NCBI GenBank assembly: GCA_021151835.1
Contig: JAGKWO010000081.1
Location: 1-15,580 of the forward strand
DNA from: Gammaproteobacteria bacterium
GTDB lineage: Bacteria; Pseudomonadota; Gammaproteobacteria; Pseudomonadales; Cellvibrionaceae
Reading direction: 5' to 3'
Length of the DNA: 15,580 nt
A program made the position numbers and the translations under genes. The notes under the pieces are model-generated. The model saw only the letters and a list, made by a program, of their open reading frames with translations. It had not been told where the DNA came from and did no database searches. Positions 7,145-14,943 of this stretch are shown piece after piece (position 1 is the first letter of the stretch; every line of letters begins with the position of its first letter).

Positions 7145-7244
7145 AATAATCTTTCTCTAATTACCAAATATACTTAAAAATGGCGAAATTTGCCTGGTGG
7201 TTATAACTGTTTGTGATATGGCTCTCGATCCTGAAATTTGCCGC

Positions 7245-7272
7245 TTGGGTGTGCTTTGCCCTTGGTTATACT
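7245..7272 (+). promoter_or_regulatory. Possible sigma-70 promoter for DUF1631 gene
   Basis: TTGGGT (7245-7250) and TATACT (7267-7272) are 16 bases apart, 36 bases before the ATG at 7308. The -10 is strong and the -35 moderate. Confidence 0.4.
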
Positions 7273-7307
7273 TTGCTTACGCCAGTATTATTCAATGGTA
7301 ATCCGCC

Positions 7308-9773
7308 ATGTCCGAGCATTTAAAAACAGACCCCAAAAAGGTTGTTCAACTGAACACGGAGCGCAATTCTAGCGCGAATTCGCAAGTTGCACTTGCACGT
7401 TTGCCTGCAGCCATCCACACCCTGCGCGATAAAGCCCGGCAACAGCTGCAACTATTTTTGCGTGAGCTGTTTGATAAAGTGGATGACGCCATGTTTGAGT
7501 TGGCCGACAAGGCTAGCAATAACCACGACCAAAATATTTACTTTGATTCCATGCGTGAAGTGCGCATTCGTCGACGCACTATGGAGTCTGCATTCTTCCG
7601 CAGTATAGATATCAGCTTTGCGCGCTTGCTTGACCCAAATGCCTATCGTGATGAGAAACGGCAGGATGACGGGGCTGTTTCCCTGGAAGAACTTTCGCTG
7701 GTTAAGAATGACGAATTGGAAGAGTTGGTCGCGATTGAGGGAATGGTCAATAAAGCTAACGAGCAATTTAGCGAGGCCATTCAGCATTTGACTATGCGCA
7801 TTGATCACTTGGTGCCCATCAAGGTTTACCAAAAGAATAATCCTTTAGGTGTTGATGTGGTGTGTTCGGCCTTTACCGATGCAACGGCAACCTTGAATAT
7901 CGACGTTAAAGCAAAATTGGTTCTTTTCAAGCTGTTCGACAATATTGTGATGTCCAAGCTTGGGAAATTTTTTGATGTACTCAATCAAACCTTGTCGGAC
8001 GCCAATATTCTGCCATCTCTCAAGCAGGCCAGTCGTGTTGCCAAAAAGCCTACCTCAAATGTTGCGGATAGCTTTGGTCGAGGCCTGAGTGCGGATATGG
8101 GCTTGCAAGGGGCGCCAGTGGGCGTTACACCCTCGCATTATGATGACCAAACCAACCAGGTGCTTAGCCAGCTGCGCAATTTGCTAGGGGCCAGCCGTAG
8201 CGCGCCGCGCGCACAGTTACCCGGTGAGGAAATTACCACTCAGGATTTAATCAAAATCCTCTCCCTGGCACAGCATCAAAATACAACGTTTGTTCCTACC
8301 CCAGGGGCGGGTACGGCAAATTTGCGTGCGATGTTAAATGAATTGCTGCAACAGGAGTCCGTCAGTTCTCCCTCCATCAACCAGGTGGATGATGACGTGA
8401 TTAACCTGGTTAGTATGATGTTCGAATTTATCCTGGATGATCGCAATCTGGCAGCGCCAATGAAGGCGTTAATCGGTCGCCTGCAAATCCCGATGGTGAA
8501 AGTTGCCATTGCCGACAAAACATTTTTCAGTAAGGGCGGCCATCCGGCACGCCGGTTGTTAAACGAAATGGCGATGGCGTGCCTGGGATGGCAGGAATCC
8601 AGCGAAGAGAATCAACGCCGCGACAGCCTCTTCAATAAAATGGATGAGATAGTGCGCGCAGTGCTCACGGAATTTGATACGGATATGAGTATCTTTGAGC
8701 GTTTGCTGGTGGATTTCCGCTCCTACCTGGATAAAGAAAAACGCCGTGCACAAATCCTTGAACAGCGCACCATTGATGCGGAAGACGGCAAGGCTAAATC
8801 CGAGCGCGCGCGTGCTCAAGTGGATGCGGAATTGAATCGCATCTGCAAAGGCAAAGAGCTACCGCTGGCGGTGACCAAATTGCTGCGTGAGGCCTGGGCT
8901 AATGTAATGTTTATTACCACCCTCAAACAGGGTGTGGAAAGTGAAGAGTGGCGTAATGCATCAGCCATTGCACAGCAATTGGTGTGGAGCGTTACCGCCA
9001 CTATGGACAAGGATAATCGCCAGCGTTTATTGAAGTTGGTGCCCGAATTGTTACAGAAGTTGCGTACTGGGTTGGAAAGCATTTCATTCAGCCCGTTTGA
9101 AACCACCAATTTATTCAAGCAGTTGGAAGTCGTTCACTTGGCGCGTTTGCGCGGCGAACCAAAACCGGCCCCTGCTGCACAATCGCCCGCTGTGGAGGCG
9201 CTGACTGCAAAAGCACAAGAGATGGCTGCGAAGAATGCTGCACTCAAAGCGGCAGCGCAGGAATCACTTGCTGCCAAGCGAGATGTGCCTGCCGTTGATG
9301 CTGTGGCTGCCATTGGGGTTAAAGTATCTGCGGCTGCACCGACCGAATTGCCCGAAGCACCTGTTGAACAGGTCGCAATAAATGCGCAGCCATTGGAACC
9401 AACTGCTGAAGCCAAATTTGTCATCCAGCCTGCAGCGGATGAGGTTGCAACAACCAGTGTTGCTGTAGAAATTGCGGAGGCTAAAGCGCAAGAGGCTTCC
9501 GCACGCATCAATGAAGAATCTACCGAAGCTACCATTGCCCATTCGGAAGAACCCGTCACTAAAACTATTGAAGTTGATCCACAACACCTGGCACTGGTGA
9601 ATAACATCACCCAGGGAACCTGGTTTGAAATGCAGGGGGATGCCGGTGAAAAATACCGCTGTCGCCTGGCCGCAATTATTCGCTCCGTGGGGAAATATAT
9701 TTTTGTGCGGCCTTTGGCCGGGTTTTTTGTTTATGGAGGTAGTGTTTGTGTCGTGGGGCAGTACGTTTGTTAG
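7308..9773 (+). CDS. DUF1631 family protein, C-terminus apparently replaced
   Basis: This 821-residue protein resembles DUF1631 proteins (PF07793; sometimes mislabelled thymidine phosphorylase), of unknown function and found beside nadC in Pseudomonas. It has no signal peptide or membrane segment and is mostly helical and charged. Residues about 20-620 are the conserved body (for example ELFDKVDDAMFELADKA and KLFDNIVMSKLGKFF). An Ala/Glu/Pro-rich linker follows (about 625-765), then ITQGTWFEMQGD and RCRLAAIIRSVGKYIFV (784-800), the start of a small beta-rich end domain. From R801 the sequence RPLAGFFVYGGSVCVVGQYVC does not look like the family, where I would expect VNR and about 50 more residues. 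The change coincides with a hairpin at 9708-9720 and falls at the edge of the Rhs island, so I infer a rearrangement or insertion removed the true end. The protein may still be made. The start is supported by position rather than by a strong ribosome site. Confidence 0.8.
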   Translation: MSEHLKTDPKKVVQLNTERNSSANSQVALARLPAAIHTLRDKARQQLQLFLRELFDKVDDAMFELADKASNNHDQNIYFDSMREVRIRRRTMESAFFRSIDISFARLLDPNAYRDEKRQDDGAVSLEELSLVKNDELEELVAIEGMVNKANEQFSEAIQHLTMRIDHLVPIKVYQKNNPLGVDVVCSAFTDATATLNIDVKAKLVLFKLFDNIVMSKLGKFFDVLNQTLSDANILPSLKQASRVAKKPTSNVADSFGRGLSADMGLQGAPVGVTPSHYDDQTNQVLSQLRNLLGASRSAPRAQLPGEEITTQDLIKILSLAQHQNTTFVPTPGAGTANLRAMLNELLQQESVSSPSINQVDDDVINLVSMMFEFILDDRNLAAPMKALIGRLQIPMVKVAIADKTFFSKGGHPARRLLNEMAMACLGWQESSEENQRRDSLFNKMDEIVRAVLTEFDTDMSIFERLLVDFRSYLDKEKRRAQILEQRTIDAEDGKAKSERARAQVDAELNRICKGKELPLAVTKLLREAWANVMFITTLKQGVESEEWRNASAIAQQLVWSVTATMDKDNRQRLLKLVPELLQKLRTGLESISFSPFETTNLFKQLEVVHLARLRGEPKPAPAAQSPAVEALTAKAQEMAAKNAALKAAAQESLAAKRDVPAVDAVAAIGVKVSAAAPTELPEAPVEQVAINAQPLEPTAEAKFVIQPAADEVATTSVAVEIAEAKAQEASARINEESTEATIAHSEEPVTKTIEVDPQHLALVNNITQGTWFEMQGDAGEKYRCRLAAIIRSVGKYIFVRPLAGFFVYGGSVCVVGQYVC
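9708..9728 (+). terminator. Hairpin with T-run inside the aberrant DUF1631 gene end
   Basis: CGGCC (9708-9712), loop TTT, GGCCG (9716-9720), then GGTTTTTT. It looks like an intrinsic terminator but lies within the reading frame, starting right after the last family-like codon. It may be the terminator of whatever DNA was joined here. Confidence 0.45.
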
Positions 9774-9805
9774 GAGCTTCGGACGTTGTTAATGAAACAC
9801 TACCT
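9737..9805. repeat. 11-bp inverted repeat at left part of Rhs island
   Basis: AGGTAGTGTTT (9737-9747) and AAACACTACCT (9795-9805) are perfect inverted copies separated by 47 bases. They overlap the last codons of the aberrant DUF1631 reading frame. The pair could be a remnant of mobile-element ends or a recombination site; I see no transposase or integron core motif to settle it. Confidence 0.45.
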
Positions 9806-10041
9806 ATGCTAGGCTTCGCTCTCAAATCAATAGCTAGTCGATTCGTATTATTGTTACAGGGCGGTGACATAAAAAGCCGCTTTGCATTTAGTGCACAGCG
9901 GCTTTTTTGTATATGGCGGTTTCGGAAGGAATTGGAATTTTTCTATTCTAATTGATTTTTACAGAGTCTTTAGCAATCTTCTTTGAGATGGCTGTTTATC
10001 AAAAGTATTTAGTTTATGGTTCATAAGGAGGGATAAGATAT
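9774..10041. other. Non-coding left part of Rhs island
   Basis: No convincing gene is seen between the DUF1631 reading frame and the first Rhs gene. The stretch holds the right arm of the inverted repeat, a strong terminator (9871-9908), then an AT-rich segment leading to a very good ribosome site AAGGAGGGA (10025-10033) for the Rhs gene. The Rhs promoter should lie in about 9910-10020, but no clear -35/-10 pair stands out. Confidence 0.6.
9871..9908 (+). terminator. Long-stem Rho-independent terminator
   Basis: AAAAAGCCGCT pairs with AGCGGCTTTTTT, with an inner TGCA/TGCA pairing around loop TTTAG, giving a long stem followed by T residues. The flanking A and T runs make it potentially bidirectional. 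It would stop transcription from the DUF1631 side before the Rhs genes. Confidence 0.85.
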
Positions 10042-11781
10042 ATGAATTTAAGGGTGCTCATTGGTTCAATATCGTTATTAGCAAATTCCATCATGGCGGA
10101 GGATTATTATTGGTATAGTCCTCAAACGAAGGTTTCGTACCCTAGTCCAACTGAGGTTTGTGCGGATTCACTTGCCCAATATTGTGGCATCATGCAGCCA
10201 TCTTCAAATTGGTCATGTTTAGACGTGGTGCCAGGGGCGCACAAGGTTTACGAAAATGGTGATGCCTCATGGGTGTGTTGTAGCGGGACTCTGCGTCTAC
10301 AATTTAATGACAGTGGAGTTTTACGAGACGTTAATCAATACGATACCTGCCTGACAAATGCAGATCGTTATTCGATCACCTACGTAGCAGCGGCGCCCCA
10401 AGACTCTCCACCCACAACCTGCCCCGTAGGCAACCCTATCGATACCAGCACTGGGGCAAAAATCCAAAACGAAATCGATGTTGCTTCCCGTGGTGTGGGC
10501 CAAATTGGTTTTGATCGCACCTACAATAATGCCAATAAATCTGTCGGTGGGTTTTGGTATAACGATTACCAAAAATCCTTGCGTGTGATCAGTCCGCAAA
10601 AAGTTGAAATCTTGCGTGAAAAAAGTTCACCTTACGGTAGCAAGTCAACAGCCTGTACCAGTGGCTGGGGTGAACTGAAAACTAAAATTACCGACAGTTG
10701 GGCGCAAGGATCATCTGCTCAATATGTGAATGATACTTGCCAGGTGGTGCGTAACGGTCGTGTAGTCCGTAACATCCCGATTTTGCCCCATGGGCAAAGC
10801 ATCGAAATCTACTTCAAGCCCGGTGCAATCCAGCTGGTGCGTGAAAATGGCAGCATCCTGAGTTTTGGTTTAGGGGCCAATAACCAATATCGCGAATTAA
10901 ATGGAGACCGTGGGCAATTAACTTCTGTGAGCGATGCCGCGCCAGTCGCTTGGCGCTACACCGCCCCCAACGGAGGCATTGAAGATTACAATGCCGATGG
11001 CAAATTATTATCCATTACCGCCAGCAATGGCATGAAACAGGAATTGTTTTACGATGCAGCCACGGGTCAGTTGGTGCGTGTTAAAGACTCCACAAAACGC
11101 GAATTGGTTTTTGCGTACACGGGCAATCAAATCAGTAGCCTTACCGTGGATGGCAGCAAAACCACATCCTATGCGTACAACTCTCTCGGATTAATTACCA
11201 CGGTCACCCGCCCCGATAACACCACGCGGATATATCACTACGAGGATTCGCGCTTCCCAACTGCATTGACCGGTATTACCGATGAACGCGGCAAGCGTTA
11301 CGCCACCTGGGCCTATGACGCACAAGGCCGGGCAATATCCAGTGAGCATGCCGGTGGGGCGGACAAGACCTTGTTAACATTTAACGCCGATGGCAGCACC
11401 ACCGTCACCAATGCGTTGAACAAGAAAACCATTTACCGCTTTGATGATATCGCCGGTGCGCGTCGTGTGGTTAAAGTGGAAGGACAACCCACAGCGAATT
11501 GCGCGGGTGCGAACCAGGATTACACCTATACGGCCGAAGGCTGGGTAGCCAGCAAAACCGATTGGAAAGGGATCAAAACGACTTACCAATACAATGCCAT
11601 TGGCCAGGAAATTTCCCGCACTGAAGCCTATGGCACCGCCGAGGCGCGCACCATCACTACCGAGTGGCATCCCACCCTGTACCTGAAAACCAAAGTAACC
11701 GAGTCAACACAGGAAACGACATTCAACTACGACGCCAATGGGCGTTTGTTGAATCAATCTGTACGCGCATTGACGAACTAA
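10042..11781 (+). CDS. Secreted Rhs/YD-repeat protein, N-terminal half (DUF6531-like)
   Basis: The 579-residue protein starts with a Sec signal peptide (MNLRVLIGSISLLANSIMA, cleavage likely before E20). Residues 20-127 are a Cys-rich lead domain (C40, C48, C59, C79, C80, C103, C127), consistent with disulfides outside the cytoplasm. VGNPIDTSTGAK (129-140) and the following FDRTYNN (157-163) match the DUF6531 region that opens many Rhs shells. YD-type repeats run from about 320 to the end (for example YDAATGQLVRV, YAYNSLGLITTV, YDAQGRAIS, YNAIGQEISRT). The protein stops in mid-array after NYDANGRLLNQ, and the next gene, 18 bases on, resumes the array after its own signal peptide. No PAAR, VgrG or T6SS adaptor is present. 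The first about 350 bases are AT-richer than the rest, suggesting a mosaic. The start has AAGGAGGGA upstream. Together the two genes make one Rhs shell's worth of sequence. Confidence 0.88.
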   Translation: MNLRVLIGSISLLANSIMAEDYYWYSPQTKVSYPSPTEVCADSLAQYCGIMQPSSNWSCLDVVPGAHKVYENGDASWVCCSGTLRLQFNDSGVLRDVNQYDTCLTNADRYSITYVAAAPQDSPPTTCPVGNPIDTSTGAKIQNEIDVASRGVGQIGFDRTYNNANKSVGGFWYNDYQKSLRVISPQKVEILREKSSPYGSKSTACTSGWGELKTKITDSWAQGSSAQYVNDTCQVVRNGRVVRNIPILPHGQSIEIYFKPGAIQLVRENGSILSFGLGANNQYRELNGDRGQLTSVSDAAPVAWRYTAPNGGIEDYNADGKLLSITASNGMKQELFYDAATGQLVRVKDSTKRELVFAYTGNQISSLTVDGSKTTSYAYNSLGLITTVTRPDNTTRIYHYEDSRFPTALTGITDERGKRYATWAYDAQGRAISSEHAGGADKTLLTFNADGSTTVTNALNKKTIYRFDDIAGARRVVKVEGQPTANCAGANQDYTYTAEGWVASKTDWKGIKTTYQYNAIGQEISRTEAYGTAEARTITTEWHPTLYLKTKVTESTQETTFNYDANGRLLNQSVRALTN

Positions 11782-11799
11782 TTTGACAGGGACCTTGCC

Positions 11800-14448
11800 A
11801 TGAAATTATCCATCCGGTTTTCACTCGCCGTTTTAGCGTCTTTATTAACACTCAATACCAGTGCGCAGCAAACCACCAGCTACACCTACAATGCCGCAGG
11901 GCAGGTATTAACGGAAGATGGCCCGCGCACCGATGTGAGCGATATCACCACCCATACCTACAATGCCCAGGGGTATCTTGCCAGCACCACCAATGCCTTG
12001 GGGCAGGTCACGCTGTTTAACAGTTACGATGCCAATGGCAATTTATTGTCCATGACCGACGCCAACGGCATCGTGAGCGAATTTACCTACCACGACCGGG
12101 GTTGGTTGCTGAGCTCACGCATCAAGCATCCTACCGATAGCACCAAGGATGCGCTCACACGCTACGACTACGATGCGGTTGGGCAGTTATCCAAAACCAT
12201 CCTGCCCAGTGGTGTGGTGATCCAGTATGAATATGACGATGCCCGCCGCTTGACCGCCATTCGCAATGCAGCGGGTGAGCGCATTGAATACACCCTGGAT
12301 GCGGCAGGCAATCGCACACAACAACGCATAAAAAATTCCTCCGGTGCGATTACCTACTCAGTGTCCATGGCATACGACGAACTCAGTCGCGTGATGAAAG
12401 TGTTAGGCAATAATGGCCAGCAAGACCAACACGGGTACGATGTAAATGACAATCGCACCTCGACTATCGACGGGCGCAACAACCAAACCCAACAGCAATT
12501 CGACGCGCTTAACCGGGTTAGGAAAATTATTGATCCCCAGCTGGGTGAAACCCAATTCACCTATAACGCGCAAGATCAAATCAACACCGTGACAGATGCG
12601 CGCGGCAACACAACCACCTACCATTACGATGGTTTGGGAAATTTGCTATCCCAAACCAGCCCTGATACTGGCACCACCACATTTACGTATGATGCGGCGG
12701 GGAATCGCCTAAGCCAAACGGATGCACGGGGAATTGTTACTAACTACACCTACGATGCCCTGAATCGCATTAAAACGATCAAGTACCCGGCGGCGCCCGG
12801 CGAAAATGTCACTTTCTATTATGACGCGACATCATCCACCAACCGGGGTATTGGCCGCCTCACCAAAGTCACCAATGGTGTCGCCATCAATTTTAATTAC
12901 GATCACCAGGGCAACCTGACCCAATTGGCCACCAGCATTAGCGGAACCACCAAGTACGTCAAATACACCTATGACCCCGCAGGCCGGGTAACAAGCCTGT
13001 CCTACCCCACGGGACGTAATGTGTATTATTACTACGACTCCGAGGGGCGCATTAATAAAATCACCACCAAGCTGGGCAATGGCGCAACCCAGCTATTGCT
13101 GGATAGCATCGGCTACTTACCCTTCGGCCCCGCAAATAGCTACACCTACGGTAATGGCCTTACCCACACCCAGGTTTACGATACCGATTATCGCCTCACC
13201 GCCATTAATGTAGGTGGCATATTCAGCCGCAGCTATGGCTATGATCCGGTGGATAACATCACCAGCATCGTAAATGCATTGGATAGCAACAAAAACCAGG
13301 CATACAGTTACGATGCATTGAATCGACTGATCTCGGCCAGCGGTGGTTACGGCAATTTAGGTTACAGTTACGATGCGGTGGGAAATCGCCTGGGTGAAAC
13401 TCGCAACGGCAGCAGCGAATCTTATACCTACGCTACCACCAGCAATCGTCTGCAACAGATCGCGCGCGCCTCGGGCAATCGCACCTTCACCTACGATGCG
13501 GCAGGCAATCCGCTACACCGCACAGCCGATAACAATAGTGCGCAAACCTTTACCTTCAACAAAGCCAACCGCTTGCACAGTGTCAACGTCAATGGCTCGC
13601 TCGCGGCAACCTACACCTACAACCCGCTCGGCCAGCGCGTGGTAAAAACCCTGGCGAACGGCACCAAAGAAATTTACCACTATGATCAGGCGGGACAATT
13701 ACTTGCCGTAACCGATGGTGCGGGTGCCAGCCTGCGCGAATACATTTACTGGGGCAACCAACAAATCGGCTTCGTCAACAACGGCACCCTGTACTACGTC
13801 CATAACGATCACCTCAACACACCACAAGTCATCACCAACCAAAACCAGCACGTGGTATGGATGGGCGATTACGAACCCTTCGGCAAACTCGCTGCAAATC
13901 AAGCTAACAGCATCGACATATTCAGCCGCTTTCCGGGGCAATATGTCGATCCGGAGACCGGGCTGTATTACAACTACTTTCGGGATTATGACCCGAGTAT
14001 TGGGAGATATATTGAGAGTGATCCGATTGGGTTAGAGGGTGGGATTAATAGTTATGCGTATGTCGAGGGGAATCCGTTAAGCAACATTGATCCATTTGGA
14101 TTGCAAACCACAGTGGACACATGGTGCCGCCAAAACCCTCAAGCGTGCGCTTTATTATTTCCAACTGTGAAACCACCAAATGTCACGCCTACAGAGCCAT
14201 CGATACCGGCTGATGATGCCAGCGCTCCTGAGCAATGCCCTCCAAACGATCCAAAGGATGATGGCTGTAAAAAAGCAACTGACTGGCAACTCGATACGTT
14301 AGGTATTGATGACGCGCACGCTTTTAAACGCGACTATGTTGGTGGTTCAGTATCAAGATATGATATTTGTATTTGCAGAGGTGGAGCCGTGAAGCTTAAA
14401 TCAGCGGGGAAATGTGGCAAACCAGGTCCCTCTATAGATACTTATTGA
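11800..14448 (+). CDS. Secreted Rhs/YD-repeat protein, C-terminal half with Rhs core and variable tail
   Basis: The 882-residue protein begins with its own Sec signal (MKLSIRFSLAVLASLLTLNTSAQ, cleavage near 22-23), then goes straight into YD repeats without an opening domain. Many repeats are visible from TTSYTYNAAGQVLTEDGPRTD onward. The Rhs-associated core includes GQYVDPETGLYYNYFRDYDP, then YIESDPIGLEGG (737-748) and DPFGL (764-768), where Rhs proteins are known to self-cleave. The 114-residue tail (769-882) has seven cysteines and ends in a module with LGIDDAHAFK, SRYDICIC and GKPGPSIDTY. That end faintly recalls polymorphic toxin type 33 tails, at low confidence. The start at 11800 has AGGGA (11788-11792) seven bases upstream. 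Base composition turns AT-richer from about 13940 to the end. A DUF4279 gene 11 bases downstream is the probable immunity partner. Confidence 0.9.
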   Translation: MKLSIRFSLAVLASLLTLNTSAQQTTSYTYNAAGQVLTEDGPRTDVSDITTHTYNAQGYLASTTNALGQVTLFNSYDANGNLLSMTDANGIVSEFTYHDRGWLLSSRIKHPTDSTKDALTRYDYDAVGQLSKTILPSGVVIQYEYDDARRLTAIRNAAGERIEYTLDAAGNRTQQRIKNSSGAITYSVSMAYDELSRVMKVLGNNGQQDQHGYDVNDNRTSTIDGRNNQTQQQFDALNRVRKIIDPQLGETQFTYNAQDQINTVTDARGNTTTYHYDGLGNLLSQTSPDTGTTTFTYDAAGNRLSQTDARGIVTNYTYDALNRIKTIKYPAAPGENVTFYYDATSSTNRGIGRLTKVTNGVAINFNYDHQGNLTQLATSISGTTKYVKYTYDPAGRVTSLSYPTGRNVYYYYDSEGRINKITTKLGNGATQLLLDSIGYLPFGPANSYTYGNGLTHTQVYDTDYRLTAINVGGIFSRSYGYDPVDNITSIVNALDSNKNQAYSYDALNRLISASGGYGNLGYSYDAVGNRLGETRNGSSESYTYATTSNRLQQIARASGNRTFTYDAAGNPLHRTADNNSAQTFTFNKANRLHSVNVNGSLAATYTYNPLGQRVVKTLANGTKEIYHYDQAGQLLAVTDGAGASLREYIYWGNQQIGFVNNGTLYYVHNDHLNTPQVITNQNQHVVWMGDYEPFGKLAANQANSIDIFSRFPGQYVDPETGLYYNYFRDYDPSIGRYIESDPIGLEGGINSYAYVEGNPLSNIDPFGLQTTVDTWCRQNPQACALLFPTVKPPNVTPTEPSIPADDASAPEQCPPNDPKDDGCKKATDWQLDTLGIDDAHAFKRDYVGGSVSRYDICICRGGAVKLKSAGKCGKPGPSIDTY

Positions 14449-14459
14449 GGTATACACAA

Positions 14460-14861
14460 ATGGCTGCTGTAGAATTATATCTAGCGATAACTGGGGAAGA
14501 TTTCGACCCAGATATTTTAACAAATAGATTAGGTGTATTTCCTTCCTCAAGCCACAGAAAAGGGGATGTATTGAAATACAATAAAAGCGCGACTTTTAAT
14601 GGCTGGTATTTTTCTTCAGGAAAAATTGAAGAGGATCGCCCCGATTTTTATGCGCTTTCCGAAAAGCTATTGGAGCCTTTGATTGAAAAATCTGAGCTAA
14701 TTCTGAAATTGAAGCAAGATTTGAATTTGATGATCACATTGCAGGGAGTTGTATATTTATCATCGACAGAGGGCTTACCAATAATAGGGTTTGATCCTGG
14801 AGTCATTCGTTTCCTTTCGACAGTTGAGGCTGGTGTCGATATTGATATGGTAAATGCTTAA
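14460..14861 (+). CDS. DUF4279 family protein, probable immunity protein
   Basis: A 133-residue cytoplasmic-looking protein with no signal peptide. LYLAITGEDFDPDILTNRLG (6-25) followed by HRKGD (32-36) and NGWYFSS (47-53) match DUF4279 (PF14106), a family of small proteins of poorly known function. The C-terminal part (GLPIIGFDPGVIRFLSTVEAGVDIDM) also fits. I choose the ATG at 14460: GAGG overlapping the Rhs stop codon (14447-14450) serves as its ribosome site, whereas the ATG at 14412 lies inside the Rhs tail gene. Short size, immediate position after the variable Rhs tail and the same AT-rich composition suggest it neutralises the tail. If the toxin acts in the cytoplasm, an uncleaved cytoplasmic immunity protein makes sense. 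The toxin-immunity pairing is inference. Confidence 0.8.
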   Translation: MAAVELYLAITGEDFDPDILTNRLGVFPSSSHRKGDVLKYNKSATFNGWYFSSGKIEEDRPDFYALSEKLLEPLIEKSELILKLKQDLNLMITLQGVVYLSSTEGLPIIGFDPGVIRFLSTVEAGVDIDMVNA

Positions 14862-14880
14862 CATGGAATAAAAAGTGATC

Positions 14881-14928
14881 ATAGGTTGGAACACGCTACG
14901 CTCACCTGCGCGGCTCGTTCCAACCTAT
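14881..14928. repeat. 12-bp palindrome, REP-like element or terminator
   Basis: ATAGGTTGGAAC (14881-14892) and GTTCCAACCTAT (14917-14928) are perfect inverted copies around a GC-rich 24-base loop. It lies between the DUF4279 gene and the convergent urea carboxylase gene and lacks a clean T-run. The GGTTGG/CCAACC arms resemble dispersed REP-type palindromes known in many gammaproteobacteria; that link is inference. Confidence 0.55.
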
Positions 14929-14943
14929 ATTATTCTGTTTCTA

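Noticed and set aside
9134..9610. Leftward 158-codon Ala/Ser-rich frame opposite the DUF1631 linker
   Set aside because: It is an antisense shadow of the Ala/Glu-rich linker with no independent evidence.
9745..9800. Integron attC site
   Set aside because: GTT-containing stretches are present between the inverted arms, but none fits the GTTRRRY core, and there is no integrase or cassette.
9746..9955. 69-codon rightward frame between the DUF1631 gene and the Rhs gene
   Set aside because: It crosses a strong terminator and an inverted repeat and shows no recognisable protein features.
11870..13700. Repeats within the second Rhs gene as a CRISPR or DNA repeat array
   Set aside because: The recurring TACGATGCGGC-type words encode YD-repeat protein motifs at irregular spacing, without unit-length spacers.
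14412..14459. Upstream ATG extending the DUF4279 protein by 16 residues
   Set aside because: It lies within the Rhs tail gene and adds residues outside the domain; the ATG at 14460 has GAGG just upstream.
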